Source: Cryobacterium sp. MP_M3 (GTDB lineage: Bacteria > Actinomycetota > Actinomycetes > Actinomycetales > Microbacteriaceae). From it: a DNA stretch of 64,000 nucleotides. Where the stretch lies: contig NZ_JADOVI010000001.1 in the NCBI RefSeq assembly GCF_015752155.1, positions 248,001-312,000 of the forward strand, given 5' to 3'. The position numbers were made by a program, and so were the translations under genes. The notes under the pieces were generated by a model. That model had not been told where the DNA came from. It did no database searches and saw only the letters and a list, made by a program, of their open reading frames with translations. This document shows, in pieces, positions 34,840-44,780 of this stretch (positions are counted from its first letter, which is position 1; each line of letters begins with the position of its first letter).

Positions 34840-35796
34840 ATGGCACTCACGACCGCGGCAAACGCGAAGAAGGCATTGTCGCCTCCGAGACGCGCGCCGC
34901 GACGAACCGGCATCGACCGGATGGACCGCAAACGCCAAAGGTGGGGCTGGCTCTTCGTGGCCCCGTTCGGGGTCGTCTTCCTCACTTTTCTCGTCGCGCC
35001 GCTCGCCTACGCGTTCTGGATGAGCCTGCAGACGAACACCCTCGCCACGGGCACGACGTTCACCGGGCTGGCGAACTACGTCAAAGCGTTCAGCGACCCG
35101 ATCTTCCTGGGTGGCCTCGGCCGGGTCGGCCAGTTCGCTCTGATCATGATCCCCGCCCAGATGATCGTCGCGCTCGTTGCCGCGCTCGTCCTCGACAATC
35201 TCTCCACCGCGCTGTCGAAGTTCTCCCGGCTGATGATCTTCGTTCCCTACGCCATCCCCGTCGTGATCGGCGCGCTGATGTGGGGATTCCTGTACAGCCC
35301 CCGATTCGGTCCCGCAACCGACATATTCGGCCTCATCGGGCTGGCAGCGCCCGACTTCCTGGCGAAAGGGAGCATTTTCGCGAGCCTGGTCAACATCGTG
35401 ACCTGGCAGTGGGCCGGGTACTACATGATCATCATCTATGCCGCCCTCCGCGGCATCGACCCGGCAATCTATGAGGCCGCGCGCCTGGACGGCGCGAACG
35501 GTCGCCAGATCGCCCTCCGGGTCAAGGTGCCCATGATCTCCTCGTCGATGGTCATGGTGCTGATCTTCTCCCTGATCGGCACTCTGCAGTTCTTCACCGA
35601 ACCGCAGGTGCTGCGCGCCGTCGCCCAGGGTGCCATCCCGGTCTCGTACACCCCGAACATGTACGCCTATTCGCTCGCGTTCTCCTACAGCCAGTTCAAC
35701 TACGCCTCGGCGATCTCGTTCTCGCTCGGAATCGTGGTCTTCATCGGCTCCTACCTCTTCCTCTTCGTCACCCGCAAGCAGAGCGGACTCAAATAA
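34840..35796 (+). CDS. CUT1-type ABC permease, MalF-like (arabinoside locus)
   Basis: 318-residue membrane protein with six hydrophobic segments after a basic N-terminus. The EAA loop that contacts the ATPase is IYEAARLDGANGRQIALRVKVPMI near residues 208-230. AAGGA lies eight bases before ATG 34840. Its TAA overlaps the ATG of the next permease by one base. No ATPase gene is present in the operon, so the importer must use a shared MsiK-type ATPase encoded elsewhere. Confidence 0.92.
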   Translation: MALTTAANAKKALSPPRRAPRRTGIDRMDRKRQRWGWLFVAPFGVVFLTFLVAPLAYAFWMSLQTNTLATGTTFTGLANYVKAFSDPIFLGGLGRVGQFALIMIPAQMIVALVAALVLDNLSTALSKFSRLMIFVPYAIPVVIGALMWGFLYSPRFGPATDIFGLIGLAAPDFLAKGSIFASLVNIVTWQWAGYYMIIIYAALRGIDPAIYEAARLDGANGRQIALRVKVPMISSSMVMVLIFSLIGTLQFFTEPQVLRAVAQGAIPVSYTPNMYAYSLAFSYSQFNYASAISFSLGIVVFIGSYLFLFVTRKQSGLK

Positions 35797-36734
35797 TGGC
35801 CATTCTCACGCCCCGAGCGGATGCCCCGTCGGATCCGGAAGGCATCGGCCCCACCGTGATCGTGCGACGGCGCAACTCGGGCCGCGACGGCGGCCGACGG
35901 ATCGGGTCGCACGTGCTGCTGCTCGTGCTGGTGATCTACTTCATCACCCCTCTGTGGTGGTTGGCCGTCGCCGCGACCAAGGACACGTCGGGGCTGTTCA
36001 GCGGCACCGGCGGCCCGCTCTGGTTCGACAGGGACTTCAACCTGTTCAGCAACATCGCCGCGCTGTTCGAACACCAGGGCGGGATCTACTGGCGCTGGCT
36101 GGGAAACTCGTTCTTCTACGCGATCACCGGCGGCGTCGGCGCCACAATACTTGCGGTGCTGGCCGGCTACGGGTTCGCCAAATACCGGTTTCGGGGCCGC
36201 AACGCGTTCTTCTCGTTGCTGCTCGGCGCCGTGATGGTGCCCATGACCGCGCTTGTCATCCCGACCTTCGTGCTGCTGAGCAACATCGGCCTCGTCAACA
36301 CGATCTGGGCGGTCATCCTGCCCTCGCTCCTGAGCCCCTTCGGCGTCTACCTGATGCGGGTGTACACCCAGGACGCGATTCCAGACGAACTGCTCGACGC
36401 TGCCCGAGTCGACGGAGCCGGTGAGTTGCGAACCTTCTTCCAGGTGGCGTTGCCGCTCCTACGGCCGGCGATCGTCACCGTGCTGCTGCTCTCCGTGGTC
36501 GGCACCTGGAACAACTTCTTCCTGCCGCTGGCCGTGCTCAGCGACCCGAACCTGCTGCCTGTGACCGTGGGATTGAACAACTGGCAGGCGCTCTCGAACG
36601 CCGGGGCCGGCGGCGAGCAGGTCTGGAACCTGATCGTCACGGGCGCTTTCGTCTCGGTGCTGCCGCTCATCATCGCCTTCCTCTCCCTGCAGAAGTACTG
36701 GCAGGGCGGCCTGTCCCTCGGCGCGCTCAAGTAG
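35796..36734 (+). CDS. CUT1-type ABC permease, MalG-like (arabinoside locus)
   Basis: 312-residue partner permease with six hydrophobic segments. The EAA loop is IPDELLDAARVDGAGELRTFFQVALPLLRP, and the family-typical LLSNIGLVNTIWAVILPSLLSPFGVYLMRVY precedes it. The start overlaps the previous stop (TAATG), so translation is coupled. It forms the membrane channel with the MalF-like subunit. Confidence 0.92.
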   Translation: MAILTPRADAPSDPEGIGPTVIVRRRNSGRDGGRRIGSHVLLLVLVIYFITPLWWLAVAATKDTSGLFSGTGGPLWFDRDFNLFSNIAALFEHQGGIYWRWLGNSFFYAITGGVGATILAVLAGYGFAKYRFRGRNAFFSLLLGAVMVPMTALVIPTFVLLSNIGLVNTIWAVILPSLLSPFGVYLMRVYTQDAIPDELLDAARVDGAGELRTFFQVALPLLRPAIVTVLLLSVVGTWNNFFLPLAVLSDPNLLPVTVGLNNWQALSNAGAGGEQVWNLIVTGAFVSVLPLIIAFLSLQKYWQGGLSLGALK

Positions 36735-36804
36735 TCGCCGATCCCGGCCCCGGGCATCCGTTTCTCATTCCTTTCCACCTGACCCGCACGATGAAAGAAA
36801 CCCC

Positions 36805-38322
36805 ATGTCTACCGCTCGCCTGACCCTCGACCCTCACTTCCAGGTCGGAGCCATCAACCGTCGCCTCTTCGGATCGTTCGTCGAACACCTCGGCCGGTGT
36901 GTCTACGACGGCATCTACGAGCCAGGACACCCCACGGCCGACGCGGAGGGCTTCCGCGAAGACGTCATCGACCTTGTCAAGGAGCTTGGCGTCTCTGCGA
37001 TCCGGTACCCCGGCGGCAATTTCGTCTCCGGCTTCCGCTGGGAGGACAGCGTCGGGCCGCGGGCCGAGCGCCCCACGCGGCTGGACCTGGCCTGGCATTC
37101 CACCGAGACCAACCAGATCGGCCTGCACGAGTTCTCGTCATGGCTCGAGAAGGTCGGCAGTGAACTCATGCTCGCTGTCAACCTCGGCACCCGGGGTGTG
37201 GCCGAGGCCCTGGACCTGCTCGAGTACGCCAACCTCGGCAATGGCACCGCCCTCGCCGAGCAGCGGATCAAGAACGGAAAACGGGATGCCTTCGGCATCA
37301 AGATGTGGTGCCTGGGCAACGAGATGGACGGGCCGTGGCAGCTCGGCCACCGCTCGGCCGATGATTACGGCAAGATCGCCTCGCGCACCGCGAAGGGAAT
37401 GCGCCAGCTAGACCCGTCGATCGAGCTGGTTGTCTGCGGGTCGTCGAGCGCACAGATGCCGACCTTCGGCGAGTGGGAGCGCGTCGTGCTCGGCCACACC
37501 TACGACGACGTGGACTTCATTTCCTGCCACGCCTACTACGAAGAGAAGGACGGCGACCTCGGATCGTTCCTGGCCTCCGGCGTGAACATGGACCGGTTCA
37601 TCGAATCGGTGGTCGCCACGGCCGACCACGTGAAGGCCGTCAACGGCAGCGACAAGACCATCAACATCTCCTTCGACGAGTGGAACGTCTGGTACATCGA
37701 CAGGTTCGAGGGTGTCGACAAGATCACCGGGATCGACAACTGGCCGGTCGCGCCGCGCCTGCTCGAGGACGCGTACACGGTGGCGGATGCCGTGGTGTTC
37801 GGCAGCCTGCTGATTTCGCTGCTCAAGCATGCGGACCGGGTGACGAGCGCGTCGTTGGCGCAGTTGGTCAACGTGATCGCGCCGATCATGACCGAGCCGA
37901 ACGGCCCGGCCTGGCGGCAGAGCACGTTCTTCCCGTTCGCGCTCACCTCGCGGCTTGCCACCGGGGTCACGCTCGAGGTGAAGCTCGAGGCGGACAGCTA
38001 CGACACCGCCGTGTACGGGACCGTGCCGCTGGTCGACGCGGTGGCGACGCACGATGCGACGAGCGGGGCGACATCCGTCTTCCTGGTGAATCGTTCGCAG
38101 ACCGAGGACGCCCTGATCACGATCGACATCGCCGCTCTCGGCCCGGTCGGGATCATCGACGTCCAGACGCTGACCGACCCGGATGTCTACGCCGCGAACA
38201 CGCTTGACGCGCGCGACCGCGTAGGGCTGGCAGCGAACGCATCCGCCGCGCTCGGCACAGGCGTGGTCACTCTGACCCTGCCGCCGGTGTCGTGGACGGC
38301 GCTGGCGCTGCGGACGGAGTGA
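36805..38322 (+). CDS. abfA: GH51 alpha-L-arabinofuranosidase (intracellular)
   Basis: 505-residue enzyme that releases arabinofuranose from arabino-oligosaccharides or arabinoxylan fragments. The catalytic acid/base is Glu173 in CLGNEMDGPWQ and the nucleophile is Glu292 in SFDEWNVWY. Other GH51 blocks are NRRLFGSFVEHLGRCVYDGIYEP, VSAIRYPGGNFVSGFRWED and ISCHAYYEE. No signal peptide is present, so it acts in the cytoplasm on imported oligomers. It sits 70 bases after the permease genes and overlaps or abuts the epimerase gene, consistent with one operon under the LacI at 32145. Confidence 0.95.
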   Translation: MSTARLTLDPHFQVGAINRRLFGSFVEHLGRCVYDGIYEPGHPTADAEGFREDVIDLVKELGVSAIRYPGGNFVSGFRWEDSVGPRAERPTRLDLAWHSTETNQIGLHEFSSWLEKVGSELMLAVNLGTRGVAEALDLLEYANLGNGTALAEQRIKNGKRDAFGIKMWCLGNEMDGPWQLGHRSADDYGKIASRTAKGMRQLDPSIELVVCGSSSAQMPTFGEWERVVLGHTYDDVDFISCHAYYEEKDGDLGSFLASGVNMDRFIESVVATADHVKAVNGSDKTINISFDEWNVWYIDRFEGVDKITGIDNWPVAPRLLEDAYTVADAVVFGSLLISLLKHADRVTSASLAQLVNVIAPIMTEPNGPAWRQSTFFPFALTSRLATGVTLEVKLEADSYDTAVYGTVPLVDAVATHDATSGATSVFLVNRSQTEDALITIDIAALGPVGIIDVQTLTDPDVYAANTLDARDRVGLAANASAALGTGVVTLTLPPVSWTALALRTE

Positions 38323-38327
38323 CGCTC

Positions 38328-39320
38328 GTGGCCGGGGCCTCGGCGAACGGCATCCAGTACGAGTTCGAGTGGCACGGGTACCGGGCCATGGTGACCGGGA
38401 CCGGGGCCGGCCTGCGATTGCTTCAGCACGACGGGCGGGACCTGATCGTCGGCTTCCCCGCCGACGAGCCGATGCCGAACTTCCGCGGCGCCCTCGCGGC
38501 GCCCTGGCCCAACCGGATCGACTCGGGTCGTTACCCGGTCGACGGTGTCGACCGGCAGCTGCCGGTCAACGAACCGGGCCGGGAGTGCGCCTTGCACGGA
38601 CTCGTCTTCGACCGGGACTGGCGGCTACTCGAACGAACCACGGCAGAGGTCGTCCTCGGGCTCCGGCTGTCGTCAAGCGCCGGCTACCCGTTCGACCTGG
38701 ATCTGGTCGCCCGGTATGAGCTCGGCCCCGACGGGCTCACGACGACCGTCGAGGCTACGAACGTCGGCAGGGGCACGGCACCCTATGGAGTGTGCCCGCA
38801 CCCCTACCTGAGGGCGGGGGACTCGCCGCTCGACAGCTGGCTGCTCACCCTGCCGGCCGACAGTTACCTGCGCGTCACGCCCGATCGGCTGCTGCCGGCG
38901 GCTGGTCTCGCCGGGGTCGCCGACGGCGCCGACGGTTCGTTCGACTTCCGCAGGCCCCGCTTGATCGGCGCCACGAAGATCGACCATGCCTTCACCGGGA
39001 TCGTGCGAGAGCCGGCGAGGAAGAGGGCCGGCCGCGACGGACTGGTCGGTGGAAGCCTCAGTGCCGAGCTCGGCACTGGCCTGGCAACCGTCGTGCTGAG
39101 GGAAGTGTCCGGCCGTGGGGTGGCGATGAGTTTCGGCCCCGAGTGCGCGTGGCTGCAGATTCACACGGCCGATCTGCCTGCCCCGGGACTCAACCGTCTG
39201 GGGCTGGCCGTCGAACCGATGACGTGCCCGCCGGATGCCTTCAATTCCGGGACCGACCTGATCCGCCTGGCGCCGGGGGAGTCACATCGGGCGAGCTGGA
39301 GCATCCGCGCGCTGGAGTGA
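38328..39320 (+). CDS. Aldose 1-epimerase family protein
   Basis: 330-residue mutarotase-type enzyme that interconverts sugar anomers before isomerase or kinase steps. Recognisable elements are FRGALAAPWPNRI, ECALHGLVFDRDW (first catalytic-type His), GVCPHPYLRAGD (second His) and LGLAVEPMTCPPDAFNSG (the Glu). I prefer GTG 38328 with GGAG eight bases upstream; GTG 38319, which overlaps the arabinofuranosidase stop, is an equally open alternative. Likely the last gene of the arabinoside operon; it converges on xylB. Confidence 0.9.
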   Translation: MAGASANGIQYEFEWHGYRAMVTGTGAGLRLLQHDGRDLIVGFPADEPMPNFRGALAAPWPNRIDSGRYPVDGVDRQLPVNEPGRECALHGLVFDRDWRLLERTTAEVVLGLRLSSSAGYPFDLDLVARYELGPDGLTTTVEATNVGRGTAPYGVCPHPYLRAGDSPLDSWLLTLPADSYLRVTPDRLLPAAGLAGVADGADGSFDFRRPRLIGATKIDHAFTGIVREPARKRAGRDGLVGGSLSAELGTGLATVVLREVSGRGVAMSFGPECAWLQIHTADLPAPGLNRLGLAVEPMTCPPDAFNSGTDLIRLAPGESHRASWSIRALE

Positions 39321-39350
39321 CTCGCCGCGGGCGGAGGGCGGAACGGGCGG

Positions 39351-40871
39351 TCAGCCGGTGACCCGGTGCGCCGCGTACTGTGCCCGGATGACAGGCTGGA
39401 AGTCCTGCGCCGGCTGGGCGGCGATGGGCAGCGGCCAGTCCGGCCGGTGATCGGCGAGTGCCCAGGCCGCCTGGACGGCGGCGCCGTCCGCGACATACTC
39501 GCCGGGGGCCGGCACCACGACCGGGTTCTCGAACAGCTGGGCGGCGATCGTGCGCACGGCCGGGTTCTGGGCCGCGCCGCCGATCAGCAGGATGCGGGAC
39601 ACCGCCACACCCTGCGCCCGCACGGCGTCGAGCCCGTCGGCGAGCCCGCAGAGGAGCCCCTCGATCGCCGCGCGGGCGAGGTTCGGCCGGGTCGCCCCGG
39701 CCAGGGTCAGGCCGAACAGGGTGGCGGTCGCATCGGGCAGGTTCGGGGTGCGCTCACCCTCGAAGTAAGGCTGGAGCACGAGACCGCCGCTGCCGGGCGC
39801 GGCCTCGAGGGCGAGCCGGCCGAGCTCGTCATGGTCGACGCCGAGCAGCCCGCGCACGGCATCGAGCACCCGGGCGGCGTTGAGCGTGGCGACGAGGGGC
39901 AGGAAGAGCCCGCTGGCGTCGGCGAATCCCGCGACCGTGCCGGAGGCATCCGTCGCCGGGTGGTCGGTCACGGCGAACACGGTGCCGCTCGTGCCGATCG
40001 ACACGATCACGTCGCCGTCGGACGCGCCGAGGCCGAGCGCGGCGCCGGCGTTATCGCCCGCACCGACGCCGACGACGATCCCGGTCGGGATGTCGCCCGT
40101 GGCGGGGCGTGCTTCAGACGGAGATTCCTGGCCGGGGGTGGCGTGTCGCGGCAGGGATGCCGGCGTGTCGACGGACTCTCCGATCGACGGGGCGGGCAGG
40201 TGCACGGTCGTGCCGGCGGTGGCGCCGGGGCCGAGCACGCGGGGAAGGACCGCGGCGTGGCCGAGGGCGCGCTGGAACAGTTCGAGGTCGTAGTCGCCGG
40301 TGACGGGGGACCAGTAGCCGGTGCCGCTCGCGTCCGACCGGTCGGTGGTCAGGGCGGAGAGGTCGGGGCCGAGCGGGCTCCGGCCGGCCGGGCCGTAGCC
40401 GAGCAGCCGCCAGGTGAGCCAGTCGTGCGGGAGCGCCACGGCGGCGACGCGCGCGGCGTTGGCGGGTTCGGCATCCCGGAGCCAGCGCAGCTTGGTGGCG
40501 GTGAATGAGGCTACGGGCACGACACCGGTGCGGCGCGCGTACTCGCCGGCGCCGACCTCGGACACGAGGTCGGCCGCGGCCGGGGCGCTGCGGGTGTCGT
40601 TCCAGAGCAGGGCCGGGCGGATGACCTCGCCGTCGCCGTCCAGCACGACCATGCCGTGCTGCTGCGCCGCGATCGAGACGGCGGCGACATCCGCGAGCCC
40701 GCCGGCGTCGGCGAGGGCGGCGTGCAGCGCGTCCCACCACTGCTCCGGGTCGACCTCGGTGCCGTCCGGATGCGAAGCGCGCCCGCTCCGCACGAGGGCG
40801 CCCGTTGCGGCATCCCGGATGACGACCTTGCAACTCTGCGTCGAGGAGTCGACTCCGGCAACCAGTGTCAT
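39351..40871 (-). CDS. xylB: Xylulokinase
   Basis: 506-residue FGGY-family kinase that phosphorylates D-xylulose with ATP. Motifs: [15 protein letters not shown] (phosphate loop), [56 protein letters not shown] and [12 protein letters not shown]. It is slightly longer than usual because of a Pro/Ser-rich stretch ([20 protein letters not shown]) between the domains. GGAG lies upstream of ATG 40871. It follows xylA on the same strand after a 233-base gap with two hairpins, so it may be partly uncoupled from xylA. Confidence 0.94.
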   Translation of the reverse strand: MTLVAGVDSSTQSCKVVIRDAATGALVRSGRASHPDGTEVDPEQWWDALHAALADAGGLADVAAVSIAAQQHGMVVLDGDGEVIRPALLWNDTRSAPAAADLVSEVGAGEYARRTGVVPVASFTATKLRWLRDAEPANAARVAAVALPHDWLTWRLLGYGPAGRSPLGPDLSALTTDRSDASGTGYWSPVTGDYDLELFQRALGHAAVLPRVLGPGATAGTTVHLPAPSIGESVDTPASLPRHATPGQESPSEARPATGDIPTGIVVGVGAGDNAGAALGLGASDGDVIVSIGTSGTVFAVTDHPATDASGTVAGFADASGLFLPLVATLNAARVLDAVRGLLGVDHDELGRLALEAAPGSGGLVLQPYFEGERTPNLPDATATLFGLTLAGATRPNLARAAIEGLLCGLADGLDAVRAQGVAVSRILLIGGAAQNPAVRTIAAQLFENPVVVPAPGEYVADGAAVQAAWALADHRPDWPLPIAAQPAQDFQPVIRAQYAAHRVTG

Positions 40872-40923
40872 GGCTTCATTCTCCGCTCGATGGGCCGTTC
40901 TCAATGAGGGTGTGGTGCATAAT

Positions 40924-41001
40924 TCCTGCAATTTCTGCGGGAGGGATTCGACTGCCTCGGAATTCCGGGGCTCCGCGCGCCGGGACCTCGAAATTGCAGG
41001 A
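40924..41001. repeat. Inverted repeat TCCTGCAATTTC / GAAATTGCAGGA in the xylA-xylB gap
   Basis: Perfect 12-bp arms (40924-40935 and 40990-41001) are separated by 54 bases that include GGAATTCCGG. A structured intercistronic element or REP-like unit is likely; no gene fits here. Confidence 0.65.
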
Positions 41002-41053
41002 GTTGCGAACGGGGAGACCCCGGTGACCGGGACACGCGCCCCCGGCGGAATGT

Positions 41054-41096
41054 CGCGCCCCCCAGGTGAGCGTGACATGCCGCACCAGGGGGCGCG
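41054..41096 (-). terminator. Hairpin directly downstream of xylA
   Basis: CGCGCCCCC (41054-41062) pairs with GGGGGCGCG (41088-41096), and GGTG/CACC extends the stem inward after a small bulge. It begins eight bases after the xylA stop on the minus strand. There is no T run, so attenuation or message protection rather than complete termination is likely. Confidence 0.6.
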
Positions 41097-41104
41097 GATG
41101 CCGG

Positions 41105-42295
41105 CTAGCGGGCGCCGAGCAGGTGCTCGAGGGCCAGCTGCTGCAGCCGCACGAAGCCGAAGCCCTTGCCGCCGAAGTAGGCATCCGTGTTGAAGTCCTC
41201 GTAGGAGGCGCGGTCGGCGAGCAGGTCGTCGTAGCTCTCGCCGGCGGCGAGGGTCGGCTGGGCCAGCTCGGGCACCATCGACGCGGCCAGCATCTGCTGC
41301 ACCTCGGGGTCGGCTCGGAAGGCCTTGGCGCGCTCCTTGAGCAGCAGGTAGGTCTGGATGTTCGCCTTGGCGGAATCCCAGACGCCGGTGATATCCTCGG
41401 TGCGGCTCGGCTTGTAGTCGAAGTGGCGCGGCCCGTCGTAGGCCTGGCCGCCGTTCGGGCCGCCGTTCTCGAGCAGGTCGACGAGCGCGAACGCGTTGTG
41501 CAGGTCGCCGTGGCCGAAGACGAGGTCCTGGTCGTACTTGATGCCGCGCTGGCCGTTGAGGTCGATGTGGAAGAGCTTGCCCTGGTACAGCGCCTGGGCG
41601 ATGCCGGCGGCGAAGTTGAGCCCGGCCATCTGCTCGTGGCCGACCTCGGGGTTCACGCCGACCAATTCGGGGCGCTCGAGGGTCGTGATGAATGCCATCG
41701 CGTGGCCGATCGTCGGCAGCAGGATGTCGCCGCGGGGTTCGTTCGGCTTCGGCTCGATCGCGAAGCGGATGTCGTAGCCCTTGTCGGTGACGTAGTCGCC
41801 GAGCAGGTTGACGGCCTCGCGGTAGCGCGAGAGCGCCGAGCGGATGTCCTTGGCGGAGTCGTACTCTGCGCCTTCCCGTCCGCCCCACATCACGAACGTC
41901 TTCGCGCCGAGCTCGGCGGCGAGGTCGAGGTTGCGCAGCACCTTGCGGAGGGCGAAGCGGCGGACGCTGCGGTCGTTCGAGGTGAATCCGCCGTCCTTGA
42001 AGACCGGCTCGCTGAATAGGTTGGTCGTGATCATCGGGATGATCAGGCCGGTGTCCGCACAGGCCTGCTTGACCCGGTCGATCTGCGACTGGCGCTTCTC
42101 CTCGGCGCAGCCGAAGGGGAACAGGTCGTTGTCATGGAAGGTCAGGCCGTACGCCCCGATTTTCGCCAGGTTCTCCACGGCGTCGACGACGTCGAGCGGC
42201 GGACGGGTCGGCCCACCGAACGGGTCAGCGCCGTTGTAGCCGATGGTCCAGAGGCCAAAGGAGAATTTGTCTGCGGGGGTGGGCGTGATGGCCAT
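41105..42295 (-). CDS. xylA: Xylose isomerase
   Basis: 396-residue enzyme converting D-xylose to D-xylulose, of the short actinobacterial class. Catalytic and metal-binding blocks are [11 protein letters not shown] (His and Asp), [13 protein letters not shown] (Glu and Lys), [12 protein letters not shown] (Glu and His) and [17 protein letters not shown] (Asp ligands). AAGGA is six bases before ATG 42295. A ROK-type dyad lies 31-53 bases upstream of the start, overlapping the end of the GH3 gene, so xylA probably has its own regulated promoter. Confidence 0.97.
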   Translation of the reverse strand: MAITPTPADKFSFGLWTIGYNGADPFGGPTRPPLDVVDAVENLAKIGAYGLTFHDNDLFPFGCAEEKRQSQIDRVKQACADTGLIIPMITTNLFSEPVFKDGGFTSNDRSVRRFALRKVLRNLDLAAELGAKTFVMWGGREGAEYDSAKDIRSALSRYREAVNLLGDYVTDKGYDIRFAIEPKPNEPRGDILLPTIGHAMAFITTLERPELVGVNPEVGHEQMAGLNFAAGIAQALYQGKLFHIDLNGQRGIKYDQDLVFGHGDLHNAFALVDLLENGGPNGGQAYDGPRHFDYKPSRTEDITGVWDSAKANIQTYLLLKERAKAFRADPEVQQMLAASMVPELAQPTLAAGESYDDLLADRASYEDFNTDAYFGGKGFGFVRLQQLALEHLLGAR

Positions 42296-42325
42296 GAGGT
42301 TCCTTGTCTGTCAGCGACGTTGGTG

Positions 42326-42348
42326 ATTTGTTGTAGCTAAAAACATAT
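42326..42348. promoter_or_regulatory. Candidate ROK/XylR box upstream of xylA
   Basis: Reads ATTTGTT-N9-AACATAT on the plus strand, i.e. ATATGTT-N9-AACAAAT towards xylA. It is one of five copies of this 23-bp dyad in the window (also 47896, 50603, 54679 and 56487). Confidence 0.7.
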
Positions 42349-44780
42349 TAGTGCAGAATCCGCGCCGGCGCGACTGCCGGGCGGGAATCGGCGAGCAAGA
42401 GCCCGGTCAGGGACGGTGCCACGGACACCGGGGCCACGAGCGAGCGGGTCTGGTCGACCGTGCGCGTCTGCCCGGTCAGGGCAGCCGGCAGTGCGTAGGC
42501 GATCCGGGAGCTCGAGTGCCCGAGGCGAAGCTCGAGAAGTCCGGGCTCGACTATGCGGTCGCCGTCGCGCCCGGTGAACGAGGCAAGGTCGGCGTGCACG
42601 GTGAACGTGATTCGCACGCTCTCGCCGGGATCGAGGTCGACCCGGTGATAGCCGACCAGCCGGTTCACCGGGCGCACGACGGATGCCACGGGGTCATGCA
42701 GGTAGAGCTGCACCACGTCGGCGCCGCGCCGGTCACCCGCATTGGTGACGGTGAGCGCCACCGTGGTGGCGGCATCCGTGGCGAACTCGGCCGCACCGAC
42801 CGCCGGGTCGGTCCAGTCGAAACTCGTATAGCCGAGCCCGTGCCCGAAGGCGAAACGGGCGGTCGGATCGAGGTTGGACACCTCGCTGAGCGTGCCGAGC
42901 GGTGAGGCGAGGTAGCCGGCCGGCTGCCCGCCCGCCCGGTTGGGGATGCTCACCGGCAGCCGGCCGGACGGGTTGACGCGCCCGCTGACCACACCGGCGA
43001 TTGCGCCGGCTCCCTCCTCGCCGGGGAAAAAAGATTGCAGCACGGCGGCGGAGCGCTCCGGCGCGTCGTGCAGGAAGTAGGGTCGGCCGGCCACGAGCAC
43101 GGTCACCACCGGGGTCCCGGCGGCGAGCACGGCATCGAGCAGGGACCACTGGCGGCCGGGCAGGTCAAGCGACTCGGCGTCGCAGCCCTCGCCGGAAGTG
43201 CCGCGGCCGAAGAGACCGGGCCGGTCGCCGAGCACCGCGATGACAAGGTCCGCGTCCGCGGCGGCCGCACAGGCCGCGGCGATCCCGGACTCGTCGGTGC
43301 CGTCGACAGTGACTCCGGCCGCGTAGCTCACTCGCGCGAGCGGGTACTCGGCGCGGACGGCCTCGAGCACGGTACGGATCTCGATGCCGATCGGCGTCTC
43401 CGGGTGCAGCGTACCGACGTGGCCCGGGAACGAATAGCATCCGAGGAGGTTGAGGGCGTCGTGGGCGTTAGGGCCGACGACGGCGATCCGTCGCACCGCG
43501 GGCAGCGGCAGCGTCCCGTCGGTGCTGAGCAACACGATGGACTGTTCGGCCACCCGGCGCGCCGTCAGGCGGTCGGCCGCCTGGTCGAGGTCGACCCGGC
43601 CGCGCACCGCGTCGATGTCGGCGAGGTCGGCCTCGGTCCAACCGGCGGGCAGCGGGGACCAGCCGGACTCGAGCAGGCCGAGGTCGAGTTTCTGCAGGAG
43701 CACCCGGCGGGCCGCCCGATCGATGAAGTCCAGGGGCAGGCGCCCCGCGGCGACCTCGGCGAGGAGCGGCTCGGCGAAGGTCTTGACCGTGGGCAGCTCG
43801 ACGTCGACCCCGGCGCGCAGCGCCTGGGCTGCGGCGTCTCCCCAGGTGCCGGCGACGCCGTGCAGGGCCTTGAGGAACGCGATCCCGAAGTAATCGGCCA
43901 CGACGGTACCGGTGAAGCCCCACCGGTCACGGAGAAGCTCCGTGAGCAGGGTCGGGTCGGCGGCCGTCGGCACGCCGTCCACATCGGTATAGGCGTGCAT
44001 GACCGAGCGCACGCCGCCGTCGCGGATGGCCATCTCAAAGGGCGGGACCAGCACGTCGTTGAATTCGCGCGCTCCGATCGACACGGGGGCGAGATTGCGC
44101 CCGGCCTTCGACGCCGAGTAGCCGATGAAATGCTTGAGGGTGGCGACGATGCCGGCGGATTCGAGTCCGCGCACGTAGGCGGTCGCGATGGTGCCGACGA
44201 GCGTCGGGTCCTCTCCGATGGTCTCCTCGACGCGGCCCCAGCGGGCGTCGCGCACGACGTCGAGCACGGGTGCGAGGCCTTGGTGCACGCCGACGGAGCG
44301 CATGCTCGCGCCGATCCGGCCCGACATCTCCCGCACCAGGGCCGGGTTGAAGGTCGCACCCCAGGCCAGGGGGACCGGGTAGGCGGTCGCTCCCCACGCC
44401 GTGAAGCCGGCGAGGCATTCCTCGTGGGCGAGGGCGGGGATGCCGAAGCGGCCGGCCGCGGTGATCCGGCGCTGGCTGCGCACGAGCGAGACCACCCCGA
44501 TCGCGGCGTCGACGGGGCCGGAGCCGAACGGCCGGGTGAGCTGGCCGAGGCCGTGCGGGAGCAGCTCGTCGAGGTCGACGACCTCTTCCATGTCGTGCTG
44601 GTAGGGGGCGACGCCGCCGCCGTCGCTCGCGGCGCCGACCCACACCCCGTAGAGCTGGGCGATCTTCTCCCGGGTGGTCATCGCGGCGAGGAGGGCGTCG
44701 ACGCGCTCGCCGGCGGACAGTGTGGTGTCGTGCCAGGCCGGAGTTGAGGCATCCGCGGGCATAGGGACGGTCGTGGGCAT
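42348..44780 (-). CDS. GH3 beta-glycosidase (probable beta-xylosidase/beta-glucosidase), intracellular
   Basis: 810-residue GH3 enzyme with the (alpha/beta)8 domain, alpha/beta sandwich (residues about 400-650) and C-terminal fibronectin-like domain (VVQLYLHDPVASVVRPVNRLVGY). The nucleophile is Asp296 in GTVVADYFGIAFL; substrate-site blocks are GLAPVLDVVRDARWGRVEETIGED and ATLKHFIGYSASKAGRN. No signal peptide, so it is cytoplasmic. It overlaps the upstream permease stop by one base (TAATG) and completes the importer operon that starts at 47826. Xylobiose-type or other beta-linked oligosaccharides are plausible substrates given xylA and xylB next door; specificity cannot be read from the sequence. 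Confidence 0.92.
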   Translation of the reverse strand: MPTTVPMPADASTPAWHDTTLSAGERVDALLAAMTTREKIAQLYGVWVGAASDGGGVAPYQHDMEEVVDLDELLPHGLGQLTRPFGSGPVDAAIGVVSLVRSQRRITAAGRFGIPALAHEECLAGFTAWGATAYPVPLAWGATFNPALVREMSGRIGASMRSVGVHQGLAPVLDVVRDARWGRVEETIGEDPTLVGTIATAYVRGLESAGIVATLKHFIGYSASKAGRNLAPVSIGAREFNDVLVPPFEMAIRDGGVRSVMHAYTDVDGVPTAADPTLLTELLRDRWGFTGTVVADYFGIAFLKALHGVAGTWGDAAAQALRAGVDVELPTVKTFAEPLLAEVAAGRLPLDFIDRAARRVLLQKLDLGLLESGWSPLPAGWTEADLADIDAVRGRVDLDQAADRLTARRVAEQSIVLLSTDGTLPLPAVRRIAVVGPNAHDALNLLGCYSFPGHVGTLHPETPIGIEIRTVLEAVRAEYPLARVSYAAGVTVDGTDESGIAAACAAAADADLVIAVLGDRPGLFGRGTSGEGCDAESLDLPGRQWSLLDAVLAAGTPVVTVLVAGRPYFLHDAPERSAAVLQSFFPGEEGAGAIAGVVSGRVNPSGRLPVSIPNRAGGQPAGYLASPLGTLSEVSNLDPTARFAFGHGLGYTSFDWTDPAVGAAEFATDAATTVALTVTNAGDRRGADVVQLYLHDPVASVVRPVNRLVGYHRVDLDPGESVRITFTVHADLASFTGRDGDRIVEPGLLELRLGHSSSRIAYALPAALTGQTRTVDQTRSLVAPVSVAPSLTGLLLADSRPAVAPARILH

